Assembly: GCA_033283165.1 (NCBI GenBank) | Contig: JAWMQL010000008.1 | Location: 186,001 to 250,000, forward strand | From: JAWMQL01 sp033283165 | GTDB lineage: Bacteria > Pseudomonadota > Gammaproteobacteria > Pseudomonadales > Halieaceae | Direction: 5' to 3' | DNA length: 64,000 nt | In this document: positions 34,619 to 43,467 of the stretch, piece after piece | Layout: each line of letters begins with the position of its first letter | Numbering within the stretch: the stretch's first letter is position 1 | Made by a program: the position numbers and the translations under genes | Notes under the pieces: model-generated | What the model saw: the letters and a program-made list of their open reading frames with translations, nothing else | Databases searched by the model: none | What the model was told of the DNA's origin: nothing

Positions 34619-35548
34619 ATGGGTGGTTTGAAACCCTACCTCTTTATCGCCAGGCCCGATCACTGGTTCAAGAACGTCTTCATGCTGCCCGGGGTCGCCC
34701 TGGCCCTGCTGATGTCTTCAGAGTCCCTGGCGGCACACTGGGTCAGTGCCCTGGTCGGCCTGGTGGCGCTGTGCCTGCTTGCGTCCGCCAACTATACAAT
34801 CAATGAATGGCTGGACGCACGTTTTGACAGCCATCACCCGGTCAAAAAGCACCGGCCTACCGTACAGGGCCAGGTGCGGGCACCGTTTGTGTATCTGCAG
34901 TACACCGTCCTGCTGGCCCTGGGCCTGTACCTGGCTTCCCTGTTGCCCGACAGTTTCCTGACCTGCGCCCTGGTATTCGCGCTGATGGGCGTGATCTACA
35001 ACGTGCCACCGCTGCGCGCCAAGGACGTGGCCTACCTGGATGTGTTGACGGAGGCCCTCAACAACCCGCTGCGGCTGATCATGGGCTGGGCGACCATCGT
35101 GTCAGAGCAACTGCCGCCATCCTCCATCCTGCTCTCGTACTGGATGGGCGGTGCCTTCCTCATGGGTATCAAGCGGCTGGCGGAGTACCGTTTTATCGCC
35201 GACCCGGAGCGGGCGGCCCTGTACCGGCACTCTTTTGCCCGCTATGACGATCACAAGCTGCTGCTGTCTTCCTTCTTCTACGCCCTGTGCGCCAGTTTTT
35301 TCCTGGCCATTTTCCTGATCAAGTACCGGATCGAGTTCCTGCTCAGCTTTCCCCTGTTCGCGGCCCTGTTCACCTGGTACCTGGCGCTGGGGCTGAAGGA
35401 CAACTCGCCGACCCAGAACCCGGAGAAACTGTTCCGCGAGAAGCACTTCGTCGCTTTCGTAATATTTCTGGTGCTGGCCGTGGCGGCCCTGTTTGTCATT
35501 GATCTGCCCGGGTTGCGCGTGCTGCTGACCCGCCTGGACTACACTTGA
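34619..35548 (+). CDS. UbiA-family prenyl-phosphate phosphoribosyltransferase-like protein
   Basis: A 309-residue protein. ATG 34619 gives the family-like start MGGLKPYLFIARPDHWFKNV; the frame is open from 34541, with GGAGG at 34599-34603. About eight or nine membrane helices. The first Asp-rich motif is SANYTINEWLDARFDSHHPV (N62, D66, D70), followed by KKHRPTVQGQV. This resembles decaprenyl-phosphate 5-phosphoribosyltransferase (mycobacterial Rv3806c type) more than quinone-pathway UbiA. The reaction would put phosphoribose from PRPP on a polyprenyl phosphate, the first step to a lipid-linked ribose or arabinose donor. No epimerase/reductase (DprE1/E2) is in the window. Confidence 0.75.
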   Translation: MGGLKPYLFIARPDHWFKNVFMLPGVALALLMSSESLAAHWVSALVGLVALCLLASANYTINEWLDARFDSHHPVKKHRPTVQGQVRAPFVYLQYTVLLALGLYLASLLPDSFLTCALVFALMGVIYNVPPLRAKDVAYLDVLTEALNNPLRLIMGWATIVSEQLPPSSILLSYWMGGAFLMGIKRLAEYRFIADPERAALYRHSFARYDDHKLLLSSFFYALCASFFLAIFLIKYRIEFLLSFPLFAALFTWYLALGLKDNSPTQNPEKLFREKHFVAFVIFLVLAVAALFVIDLPGLRVLLTRLDYT

Positions 35549-35648
35549 GGGCAGCGCAAACGGTGGCCCGTATTCTCCCCTCCGGCATAGGCTAAGCGCC
35601 CGGTTTTCGATATACTTGCCGGCTTGTTCTGGCTGGCTTTCCCTGTAC

Positions 35649-36590
35649 ATGGAGCTTATTCGAGGTCTGCACAATCTGCGACCCCGGCACCGTGGTTGCG
35701 TGGCGACCATAGGGGCCTTCGACGGCGTGCACCTCGGTCACCAGGCCGTGATCGGTCATTTGCAGGAAAAGGCCGCTGAACTGGGCCTGCCGTCGGTAAT
35801 CATCGTGTTCGAGCCCCTGCCGCGGGAGTATTTCTCACCGCTGCGGGCACCGGCCCGGATCATGAGTTTCAGGGAAAAGTTCAAGGCCCTGGAAGCCATA
35901 GGGGTGGACCGCCTGCTGCGCATCCGCTTCACCGAGGAATTGCGGGAGATGTCGGCCCAGCGCTTCGTCGACCAGATCTTCGTCGCCGGGCTGGGCGTTC
36001 GCTACCTGGTGCTGGGAGATGATTTCCGGTTCGGCGCGGATCGCCAGGGCGATGTGGCCTTTCTGCAGCGCCAGGGTAAGCGCTATGGCTACCAGGCGAA
36101 CCCGACACCGACCCGGGAACTGGCAGGAGACCGGGTCAGCAGCACGCGCATTCGGCAGGCGCTGGAGGCGGGTGATTTCGGCCAGGCGGAGGCCCTGCTG
36201 GGGAGACCCTACAGTATATCCGGCAAGGTCGTGTACGGCCGGCAGCTGGGGGCTACTCTCGGTACGCCCACCGCCAACCTGCAGCTGCGACGCCTGCGGG
36301 CGCCGCTGTCGGGTGTGTACGCGGTCGAGGTCAGCGGTGGCGGGCTCGAAGCTGCCTGGGGGGTGGCCAATGTCGGGACCCGGCCCACGGTGAACGAGAG
36401 CATCGAGGCCAACCTGGAAGTACACCTGCTGGATCGTGAAATCCAGCTGTACGGTCAGCACCTGGAGGTGGTGTTCCGGCGCAAACTGCGTGACGAGCAG
36501 AAGTTCGGCTCGCTGGAGGAACTGAAAGATGGTATTGCCCGGGACATCGAGCAGGCCCGGAACTGGTTTAAGGGGCGCCCCGGCGCCTGA
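35649..36590 (+). CDS. ribF: Bifunctional riboflavin kinase / FAD synthetase
   Basis: A 313-residue protein. ATG 35649 gives the standard start MELIRGLHNLRPRHRGCVAT; the frame is open further up. ATIGAFDGVHLGHQAVI (19-35) is the nucleotidyl-transferase site and VLGDDFRFGADRQGD belongs to the FAD synthetase domain. DRVSSTRIRQALEAGDFGQA is the linker, and GRQLGATLGTPTANLQL starts the riboflavin kinase domain with the GxPTAN motif. It converts riboflavin to FMN and FAD. No FMN riboswitch is visible upstream; TATACT at 35611-35616 may be a -10 box. ileS follows by 10 bases. Confidence 0.96.
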   Translation: MELIRGLHNLRPRHRGCVATIGAFDGVHLGHQAVIGHLQEKAAELGLPSVIIVFEPLPREYFSPLRAPARIMSFREKFKALEAIGVDRLLRIRFTEELREMSAQRFVDQIFVAGLGVRYLVLGDDFRFGADRQGDVAFLQRQGKRYGYQANPTPTRELAGDRVSSTRIRQALEAGDFGQAEALLGRPYSISGKVVYGRQLGATLGTPTANLQLRRLRAPLSGVYAVEVSGGGLEAAWGVANVGTRPTVNESIEANLEVHLLDREIQLYGQHLEVVFRRKLRDEQKFGSLEELKDGIARDIEQARNWFKGRPGA

Positions 36591-36600
36591 TGAATGGACT

Positions 36601-39405
36601 ATGAGTGACTACAAAGACACACTGAACCTGCCCAAGACGGCGTTCCCCATGAAGGCCAGCCTGGCCCAGCGCGAGCCGCAGCGGATCAAGCAGTGGCAGG
36701 AAATGGACCTGTACGGTCGTATGCGACAGGCCGGTGCCGGACGGCCAAAATTCATCCTGCACGATGGCCCGCCCTACGCCAATGGTGACCTCCACGTGGG
36801 CCACGCGGTGAACAAGATCCTGAAGGACATCATCGTCAAGTCCAGGACGCTGGCCGGTTTCGACGCGCCCTATGTGCCCGGTTGGGACTGCCACGGCCTG
36901 CCTATAGAACTCAACGTCGAGAAAAAGGTGGGCAAGCCCGGGGTCAAAGTGAGCCCCACGGATTTCAGGCAGAAGTGTCGCGAATACGCCGCCTCGCAGG
37001 TGGACGGTCAGCGTGCGGATTTCGTACGCATGGGAGTGCTGGGGGACTGGGCCGACCCGTACCTGACCATGGACTTCCACTTCGAGGCCGATATCGTGCG
37101 CACCCTTGGGCGCATCGTCGACAATGGTCACCTGCACAAGGGCTTCAAGCCGGTGCACTGGTGCACTGACTGCGGTTCGGCGCTGGCGGAGGCCGAGGTA
37201 GAGTACAAGGACAAAATTTCCCCGGCCATCGACGTGGCCTATCGGGCACTGGATCCGGAGGCGCTGAACAAGGCCTTCGGCAGCCATTACCCGGGTGAGA
37301 TTGCCGTGCCCATCTGGACCACCACCCCCTGGACCCTGCCGGCCAGCATGGCGGTGAGCGTGCACCCGGAACTGGAATACCTGCTCATCGAGGGCGCGGG
37401 GCGCGCTCTGGTGGTGGCAGCCGAACTGGCAGAAAGCTGTGCCAGGCGTTTCGGTCTGGACGCGGTGACCGTGCTGGGCCGATGCAAAGGCGCGGCGCTG
37501 GAAGGCCAGCGTCTGCAGCACCCCTTCCTCGACCGGGCGGTGCCGGTGCTGCTCGGCGAGCACGTCACTACCGAGGCCGGCACGGGTGCTGTGCATACGG
37601 CTCCCGCCCATGGTCAGGAAGACTTCGTGGTGGGCAGTCAATACGACATCGAAGTCCACAACCCGGTAGGCGGCAACGGCGTGTTCCTGCCCGACACCGA
37701 GTTTTTTGCCGGGCAGCACGTCATGAAAGCAAACCCCGCCATCGTGGAACTGTTGCGCGAGCGCTCTGTGCTGCTGCATGAAGAGCCCTACGAGCACTCC
37801 TATCCCCACTGCTGGCGGCACAAGACGCCGATCATATTCCGTGCCACTCCCCAGTGGTTTGTCAGCATGCACCAGAACGGCCTGCTGGACGGCGCCAAGG
37901 CGGCGGTGGAGCAGGTGCAGTGGTTGCCCGAGTGGGGCAAGGCCCGCATCGACGCCATGCTGGTGAATCGGCCGGACTGGTGTATTTCGCGCCAGCGCAC
38001 CTGGGGTGTGCCGATCACCCTGTTCGTCAATCGCCACAGTGGTGACCTGCACCCGCGTACCGCAGAGTTGATCGAGCAGGTTGCGCAGCGTATCCAGGCC
38101 GCCGGCATCGACGCCTGGTTCGACCTCGATCCCGCGGAACTGCTGGGAGATGAGGCGGAGGAGTACGATAAGGTCACCGATACCCTGGATGTGTGGTTCG
38201 ACTCCGGTGTGACCCACGCCTGCGTCCTGCGCAAGCGCGAGGGCCTGGGGGCCCCCGCGGACCTGTACCTGGAAGGCTCGGACCAGCATCGCGGCTGGTT
38301 CCAGTCCTCGTTGCTGACCGGCATCGGTGCCTTCGGTGAGGCCCCCTATCGCACCGTGCTGACCCATGGCTTCACCGTCGACGGGCAGGGGCGCAAGATG
38401 TCCAAGTCGATCGGCAACATTGTTCCCGCGGCCAGGGTGATGAACGACCTGGGCGCCGACATCCTGCGTTTGTGGGTCGCGGCGGCCGACTTCCGGGGCG
38501 AAGTGGCGGTGTCCGACGAGATTTTCAAGCGCACGGCCGATGCCTATCGCCGCATCCGCAATACCGCCCGTTTCCTGTTGTCCAACCTGAATGGATTCGA
38601 TCCCGCTACCGACGCCCTGGCGCCGGCAGACATGCTGTCCCTGGACCGCTGGGCGGTGGATCGGGCGGCGCAACTGCAGGAAGAAATCGTGGCGGCCTAC
38701 GACACCTACCAGTTTCACCAGATTTACCACAAGGTGCACAATTTCTGCGCCAATGACCTCGGCGGTTTCTACCTGGATGTGATCAAGGACCGGCAGTACA
38801 CCACCCGGGCTGACAGTGCGGCGCGACGCTCCGCCCAGACCGCCATGTACCATGTCGGCGAAGCCCTGGTGCGCTGGATAGCGCCCATTCTCAGTTTTAC
38901 CGCCGAGGAAATCTGGGAAAACCTGCCCGGGCAACGCGAGGACTCTGTTTTCCTGGACCAGTGGTACCGCGGCCTGTCGCTGCTGCCCGCGGACGAGCCC
39001 CTGGGCCGGGATTTCTGGCAGCGCGTCATGGCGGTGCGGGGTGCGGTGAACCGGGAAATGGAGGTGTTGCGGGCCGAGGGCGCCCTGCGCGGTTCCCTGG
39101 ACGCCGAAATTAACCTGTATTGTGATGACGCCCTGCGGGCCGACCTGGAGCGGCTCGGTGAGGAACTGCGCTTCGTGCTGATCACGTCGGCCGCGCGCCT
39201 GCAACCGCTCGCTGCGGCGCCGGCCGAGGCCTCGGAGAGCGAGGTGCCCGGCCTGAAGCTGCACGCCTCGGCCAGCGACGAGGAAAAATGCGAACGATGC
39301 TGGCACCGGCGGCCGGAGGTGGGCCAGATCGCCGCCCACCCGGGCCTGTGCCAGCGCTGCGTGGAGAATGTCGATGGTGACGGTGAGCAGCGCCGTTTCG
39401 CGTAG
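36601..39405 (+). CDS. ileS: Isoleucyl-tRNA synthetase
   Basis: A 934-residue class I synthetase. ATG 36601 is preferred over an upstream in-frame ATG inside ribF. Class motifs: PPYANGDLHVGHAVNKIL with the HVGH form of HIGH at 65-68, the editing domain (GTGAVHTAPAHGQEDFVVG), and KMSKS at 599-603. A C-terminal zinc ribbon is visible (CERCWHRR and LCQRC, from residue 897). It charges tRNA-Ile with isoleucine. Length and domain order match the E. coli type, which is sensitive to mupirocin. lspA overlaps its last 38 bases. Confidence 0.98.
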   Translation: MSDYKDTLNLPKTAFPMKASLAQREPQRIKQWQEMDLYGRMRQAGAGRPKFILHDGPPYANGDLHVGHAVNKILKDIIVKSRTLAGFDAPYVPGWDCHGLPIELNVEKKVGKPGVKVSPTDFRQKCREYAASQVDGQRADFVRMGVLGDWADPYLTMDFHFEADIVRTLGRIVDNGHLHKGFKPVHWCTDCGSALAEAEVEYKDKISPAIDVAYRALDPEALNKAFGSHYPGEIAVPIWTTTPWTLPASMAVSVHPELEYLLIEGAGRALVVAAELAESCARRFGLDAVTVLGRCKGAALEGQRLQHPFLDRAVPVLLGEHVTTEAGTGAVHTAPAHGQEDFVVGSQYDIEVHNPVGGNGVFLPDTEFFAGQHVMKANPAIVELLRERSVLLHEEPYEHSYPHCWRHKTPIIFRATPQWFVSMHQNGLLDGAKAAVEQVQWLPEWGKARIDAMLVNRPDWCISRQRTWGVPITLFVNRHSGDLHPRTAELIEQVAQRIQAAGIDAWFDLDPAELLGDEAEEYDKVTDTLDVWFDSGVTHACVLRKREGLGAPADLYLEGSDQHRGWFQSSLLTGIGAFGEAPYRTVLTHGFTVDGQGRKMSKSIGNIVPAARVMNDLGADILRLWVAAADFRGEVAVSDEIFKRTADAYRRIRNTARFLLSNLNGFDPATDALAPADMLSLDRWAVDRAAQLQEEIVAAYDTYQFHQIYHKVHNFCANDLGGFYLDVIKDRQYTTRADSAARRSAQTAMYHVGEALVRWIAPILSFTAEEIWENLPGQREDSVFLDQWYRGLSLLPADEPLGRDFWQRVMAVRGAVNREMEVLRAEGALRGSLDAEINLYCDDALRADLERLGEELRFVLITSAARLQPLAAAPAEASESEVPGLKLHASASDEEKCERCWHRRPEVGQIAAHPGLCQRCVENVDGDGEQRRFA

Positions 39406-39886
39406 CGGCCCGGCCGCCCTGCGCTGGTACGCCCTGGCCCTGCTGGTGGTGGTGCTGGATCAGTACAGCAAGCATCTGGCGAGCACCCTGCTGGATTACG
39501 GTCGACCGGTGGAAGTCTTTTCGTGGTTCAATCTGACCCTGCAGCACAACACCGGTGCGGCGTTCAGCTTTCTCAGCAGCGCGGGCGGCTGGCAGCGCTA
39601 TTTTTTCAGCCTGGTGGCCTGCGTGATCAGCCTGGTACTGGTAGTCTGGCTGTACCGGCTGCCGCGCGGCCAGTGGTTGCTGGCCCTGTCGCTGGCCCTG
39701 ATCCTGGGCGGTGCCCTGGGTAACCTGTGGGACCGGTTGGCGCTCGGCTATGTGGTGGACTTCATCTCGGTCCACTACGGCGGCCGCTACTTTCCGGCGT
39801 TCAACCTGGCCGACTCGGCGATTTCGGTCGGTGCCGCCTGTATGTTGCTGGACAGTTTCAGGTCCAGGGAGCGGGAGAACGCCTGA
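39368..39886 (+). CDS. lspA: Lipoprotein signal peptidase II
   Basis: A 172-residue protein, with four membrane helices. ATG 39368 or 39374 are alternative starts inside ileS. LDQYSKHLASTLL, FNLTLQHNTGAAFSFLSSAG and ALGNLWDRLALGYVVDFI are family motifs. The catalytic Asp pair is D131 (VVDFI) and D149 (FNLADS). It cleaves the signal peptide of diacylated prolipoproteins in the inner membrane. Order ileS-lspA-fkpB-ispH is conserved in gammaproteobacteria. The fkpB ATG shares one base with its stop. Confidence 0.97.
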   Translation: MSMVTVSSAVSRSGPAALRWYALALLVVVLDQYSKHLASTLLDYGRPVEVFSWFNLTLQHNTGAAFSFLSSAGGWQRYFFSLVACVISLVLVVWLYRLPRGQWLLALSLALILGGALGNLWDRLALGYVVDFISVHYGGRYFPAFNLADSAISVGAACMLLDSFRSRERENA

Positions 39887-40341
39887 TGAATGACAGCCAG
39901 ATCGCCGTGGGCGAGGGAACCCGGGTGTACCTCAACTTTGCCCTGAGCCTGGAAGACGGGTCAGAGGTGGACTCCAATTTCGGCGCCGAGCCAGTGGCCT
40001 TCGTGTTCGGCGACGGCAGTTTGTTGCCTGGCTTCGAGCGTCAGCTGATCGGCATGTCGGCCGGGGAACGGCGCCTGTTAACGGTGCAGCCGGAAGATGC
40101 CTTCGGGCAGCCCAATGACAACAACCTGCAGGCAATCTCCCGCGACCAGTTCGACGCGGACGAAGAGTTGGCGGTGGGACTGGTTTACTCCTTCGCCGAT
40201 GCCAGCGGTGCGGAACTGCCCGGCGTGGTGATAGGGATCGACGAGGAGCAGATCACCGTGGATTTCAATCACCCCCTGTCCGGTCGTACAATCCTGTTCG
40301 ACGTCCTGATACACCGGGTCGAACCGGCGGAGCTGCACTGA
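39886..40341 (+). CDS. fkpB: FKBP-type peptidyl-prolyl isomerase
   Basis: A 151-residue FkpB/SlpA-like protein. VYLNFALSLEDGSEVDSNF, VFGDGSLLPGFERQLIGM and GERRLLTVQPEDAFG belong to the FKBP fold with an inserted IF domain (about 70-125), as in SlyD and FkpB. There is no His-rich metal-binding tail, unlike SlyD. It isomerises prolyl bonds, probably on cytoplasmic nascent proteins. It starts in a TGATG overlap with lspA and ends in another overlap with ispH. Confidence 0.94.
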   Translation: MNDSQIAVGEGTRVYLNFALSLEDGSEVDSNFGAEPVAFVFGDGSLLPGFERQLIGMSAGERRLLTVQPEDAFGQPNDNNLQAISRDQFDADEELAVGLVYSFADASGAELPGVVIGIDEEQITVDFNHPLSGRTILFDVLIHRVEPAELH

Positions 40342-41291
40342 TGGACATCAATCTGGCCAACCCCCGGGGATTCTGTGCCGGTGTGGACCGGGCAATCGAT
40401 ATCGTCAATCGGGCGCTGGAAGTGTTTGGCAGGCCCATCTACGTGCGCCACGAGGTTGTCCACAACAAATTCGTGGTGGATGACCTGCGCCAGCGTGGTG
40501 CGGTTTTTGTCGATGAACTCGACCAGGTTCCCGATGATCGAATCGTGATTTTCAGCGCTCACGGTGTCTCCCAGGCGGTGCGCCAGGAGGCGGCTTCCCG
40601 CGGTCTGAAGGTGTTTGACGCGACCTGCCCGCTGGTCACCAAGGTACACATGGAGGTGGCGCGTTACAGTGCCGATGGCCGCGAATGTATTCTTATCGGT
40701 CACCGCGGACACCCGGAAGTCGAGGGGACCATGGGGCAGTACGATACCGCTGCCGGTGGCGAGATCTACCTGGTGGAAGATGAACAGCAGGCCGCTAAGC
40801 TCGAGGTCCGCGACCCGGAAAGCCTGTCCTACGTGACCCAGACCACGTTGTCAGTGGATGATACCGCCCGGGTGATCGACGCCCTGCGGGCCCGCTTTCC
40901 CCACATCCAGGGTCCGCGCAAGGACGACATCTGCTACGCGACCCAGAATCGCCAGGACGCGGTCAAGAGACTGGCCGCGGACTGTGACCTGGTGCTTGTG
41001 GTCGGCTCACCGAACAGTTCCAATTCCAATCGCCTGCGGGAGCTGGCTGAGCGCATGGGCAGTGAGGCGTACCTGCTCGACAGCGCCGCCGACATCCGCG
41101 TCGAATGGTTGCAGGGCAAGCAACGTATCGGGGTGACGGCAGGTGCATCTGCCCCCGAGGTGTTGGTCCAGGAGGTGCTGGACGGGCTGGTCGCACTGGG
41201 AGCCAACGCGCCGGTCGAGCTCGCCGGGCAGGCTGAAAATATTACATTCTCGCTGCCACGGGAGCTGAGAATCGACGCCGTCAACCTGTAG
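40341..41291 (+). CDS. ispH: 4-hydroxy-3-methylbut-2-enyl diphosphate reductase
   Basis: A 316-residue protein. The three cluster cysteines are C12 (RGFCAGVDRA), C96 (DATCPLVTKVH) and C198 (ICYATQNRQ). Substrate residues sit in RHEVVHNKFVV, HRGHPEVEGTMGQ and SPNSSNSNRL. It makes IPP and DMAPP in the last step of the MEP isoprenoid pathway. Its TGATG start shares a base with the fkpB stop. A 128-base gap separates it from the pilin genes, so it ends the housekeeping operon. Confidence 0.98.
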   Translation: MDINLANPRGFCAGVDRAIDIVNRALEVFGRPIYVRHEVVHNKFVVDDLRQRGAVFVDELDQVPDDRIVIFSAHGVSQAVRQEAASRGLKVFDATCPLVTKVHMEVARYSADGRECILIGHRGHPEVEGTMGQYDTAAGGEIYLVEDEQQAAKLEVRDPESLSYVTQTTLSVDDTARVIDALRARFPHIQGPRKDDICYATQNRQDAVKRLAADCDLVLVVGSPNSSNSNRLRELAERMGSEAYLLDSAADIRVEWLQGKQRIGVTAGASAPEVLVQEVLDGLVALGANAPVELAGQAENITFSLPRELRIDAVNL

Positions 41292-41419
41292 CAGCTGCTG
41301 CCCGCGCGGGCCACCCGTCGCAGTCTTGTCATCTCCGCCGGCCAAATGCGGGCAATTCCAGCCAGATACTGGCACTCCTCCTGATATCCATTAGCCTCCT
41401 GCATACAGGGAGGTAAGCC

Positions 41420-41983
41420 GTGGACAGGAAGTCTGTAACCGGCGGCGGGCGCGGCCTGACGCTGCTTGAATTGTTGATCGCACTGGCGGTGCTGGCGGTG
41501 TCACTGACCACGGTGGCGCCCGCGTTCAGCAAGCTCGGACACAGCATCCGCCTGGGGCGCGAGGCCGGGCGCCTGGTGGAGGCCCTGAACCTGGCCCGCA
41601 GCGAGGCGATCCTGGCGCGGGAGACGATTGCCCTGTGCCCCTCGGATAACGGCGCACCGCCCCGGTGTGGCGGGGACTATCGTTCCGGTTGGCTGGTTTA
41701 CCGCCCGGCCAGTGACGATCCTGGCCAGATCCCGCAGGCGGAAGATCTCATCCGCCGGTTCGACGGCCTGCCACCAGGCTACCGGGTGAGCAATCGCGCG
41801 GGCACCCGGGTGCCCGATGAACGCCTGACCTTTTACCCGGACGGCAGCAGCCGGCGCAGCCTGGGGTTTCTGTTCTGTCCGCCCGCGGGAACCTCAGCTC
41901 CGCCGCTGGCCGTGGTTCTCAACAACGTCGGTCGACCGCGACTGGCCTGGAACGATGGCAGCTGCCCGGAGGAGGTACTGTGA
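41420..41983 (+). CDS. fimT: Minor pseudopilin, FimT/GspH type
   Basis: A 187-residue protein with GTG start and GGAGG a few bases upstream. Leader with prepilin site GRG|LTLLELLIALAVLAVSL (Glu at +5), then the hydrophobic helix. LVEALNLARSEAILARETI, followed by a Cys pair region and PDERLTFYPDGSSRR, is typical of FimT/GspH proteins. After processing by PilD it would join the type IV pilus minor pilin complex. It is the first gene of the operon, with pilV overlapping its stop by four bases. Confidence 0.9.
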   Translation: MDRKSVTGGGRGLTLLELLIALAVLAVSLTTVAPAFSKLGHSIRLGREAGRLVEALNLARSEAILARETIALCPSDNGAPPRCGGDYRSGWLVYRPASDDPGQIPQAEDLIRRFDGLPPGYRVSNRAGTRVPDERLTFYPDGSSRRSLGFLFCPPAGTSAPPLAVVLNNVGRPRLAWNDGSCPEEVL

Positions 41984-42495
41984 GGCCCCGGACCAGGCGA
42001 CCCCGGGTACGCGGAGCCGGGCTGGTCGAGGTGGCGGTCGCGCTGCTGATGCTATCGCTGGCGACCGTGGGACTGGTGGGGCTGCAAACAGCAGCCCGGC
42101 AGGCGGCGCTGGAAGCCAGTCAGCGCACCGAGGCGGTGGCCCTGGCGACCGACATGCTGGCGCAACTGCGGGCCAACTCGCGTTCCCTGGCGAGCTACAG
42201 CGGCGACGTCCCGGTGCTGGGCCAGCCCCCGGAGTGTGACGTGGCCTGTGACCCCGGAGAGATGCTTGCCTGGAACCGGTATCGCTGGGGACTGGCGCTG
42301 TACGGTCCGGGCAGTGGGCTTGCCACACCGGCGGCCTGCCTGGATTTTGGCGCTGAGCTGGCCCGGGTCGTGGTGAGCTGGGAGGCAGCCTACGCCCTCG
42401 GCGACACAGGTGAGGGCCTGGACTGCGGGCGGGGCGGCACGGACCCGCAGCGGCGACGTGCCGTGGCACTTGAAACCCATATACGGGGCGGGTGA
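41980..42495 (+). CDS. pilV: Type IV pilus minor pilin PilV
   Basis: A 171-residue protein beginning GTGA in the fimT stop. Its processing site is RG|AGLVEVAVALLMLSLATVG (Glu at +5). QTAARQAALEASQRTEAVAL and DMLAQLRANSRSL, typical of PilV, follow the helix. The C-terminus has several Cys. The weaker +1 residue (Ala) is common in PilV. It forms the priming minor pilin complex with FimU/PilW/PilX/PilE and PilY1. Confidence 0.88.
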   Translation: MRPRTRRPRVRGAGLVEVAVALLMLSLATVGLVGLQTAARQAALEASQRTEAVALATDMLAQLRANSRSLASYSGDVPVLGQPPECDVACDPGEMLAWNRYRWGLALYGPGSGLATPAACLDFGAELARVVVSWEAAYALGDTGEGLDCGRGGTDPQRRRAVALETHIRGG

Positions 42496-42498
42496 CGC

Positions 42499-43467
42499 AT
42501 GGCCGGGATATTGCAGCGGGCGAGAAGTGGATTCACGCTGGTGGAGCTGCTGGTCGCACTGGTGATCGGTTCCGGCCTGAGCCTGGCGGCTTCGACCTTC
42601 CTGCTGTACAGCAAACGGGCCTTTGTGCAGGACCAGGAAGCCCTGCGAATGCAGGAAAACGGCCGCTACGCCCTGCGCCTGCTCAGCCGGGAATTGCGGA
42701 TGGCAGGATTCGCCGGGGTGGCTGCCGGGCAGCGACAGCCGGTGCCGTCCCTGACGGGCAGCCCCTGCTTCGACGTACTCCTGGATATGACCGCGGGGCT
42801 GGTTCATCTGGACGATGTCGACAGGTTGGGCCACCCCACGACCGGGGGGGACGCACTTCCAGATGATTGCCTGCCGGCCACGGGCCTGGTAGCCAGCAGC
42901 GACGTGCTGGTCGTGCGGCGCGTGATGGACCGTCCTCACCGCCGCAACAGTGAAACATTCCAGGTCCCGGCCAAGGGAGAAGTCTTCCTGCAGCTCCCGC
43001 CGGACGACGGGCTGCCGGTCCTGGACTACCACCGAGCCGGGGTGCGCAGCGGGTGGGATCTGTGGCGTTATCACCCGCAGGTATTTTTCATTCGCAATTA
43101 TTCCCTGGCAGTCGGGGACAATATTCCGGTTTTGTGCCGCCGGCGCCTGTCTCCCACCCGAGCCGCCCTGGCGCCAACCGAGTGCCTGGTGGAGGGAGTC
43201 GAGCAACTGCAACTTGAATTCGTGCTCGACAAGGACGGCGACGACCAGGCCGATGCCACGGCGCAGGCACCCGGACCGGAGGACCTGGAGCGGGCAGTCG
43301 CCGTTCGAATTGCGCTCATGATGCGCAGTGTCGGGCAGGTCGCCGACCGGGACCTGCCCCGGGATATGTCCTTCGCTGGCCGTCGCGTGTCCCATGCCGA
43401 TCGCCACCTGCGGCTCGCGTTGGAGAGTTCGGTCCTGCTGCGCAATGTCAGGGTTCAGGCGTTATGA
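42499..43467 (+). CDS. pilW: Type IV pilus minor pilin PilW
   Basis: A 322-residue protein. Processing site RSG|FTLVELLVALVIGSGLSL, with Phe at +1 and Glu at +5. ALRMQENGRYALRLLSRELR is the standard PilW helix continuation. The globular domain holds the usual cysteines (SPCFDVL, PDDCLPATG, VLCRRRL, TECLVEGVEQLQLEF). Length is normal. Starts three bases after the pilV stop and ends in an ATGA overlap with pilX. Confidence 0.93.
   Translation: MAGILQRARSGFTLVELLVALVIGSGLSLAASTFLLYSKRAFVQDQEALRMQENGRYALRLLSRELRMAGFAGVAAGQRQPVPSLTGSPCFDVLLDMTAGLVHLDDVDRLGHPTTGGDALPDDCLPATGLVASSDVLVVRRVMDRPHRRNSETFQVPAKGEVFLQLPPDDGLPVLDYHRAGVRSGWDLWRYHPQVFFIRNYSLAVGDNIPVLCRRRLSPTRAALAPTECLVEGVEQLQLEFVLDKDGDDQADATAQAPGPEDLERAVAVRIALMMRSVGQVADRDLPRDMSFAGRRVSHADRHLRLALESSVLLRNVRVQAL

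Noticed and set aside
35549..35648. Possible FMN riboswitch before ribF
   Set aside because: I looked for the conserved RFN blocks and found none; the gap is only 100 bases.
36568..39339. 923-codon open frame antisense to ileS
   Set aside because: Composition-driven shadow of a highly conserved gene; no family recognisable and no ribosome site.
41299..41310. GCCCGCGCGGGC palindrome after ispH as a terminator
   Set aside because: No loop and no T run follow; a chance GC-rich palindrome.
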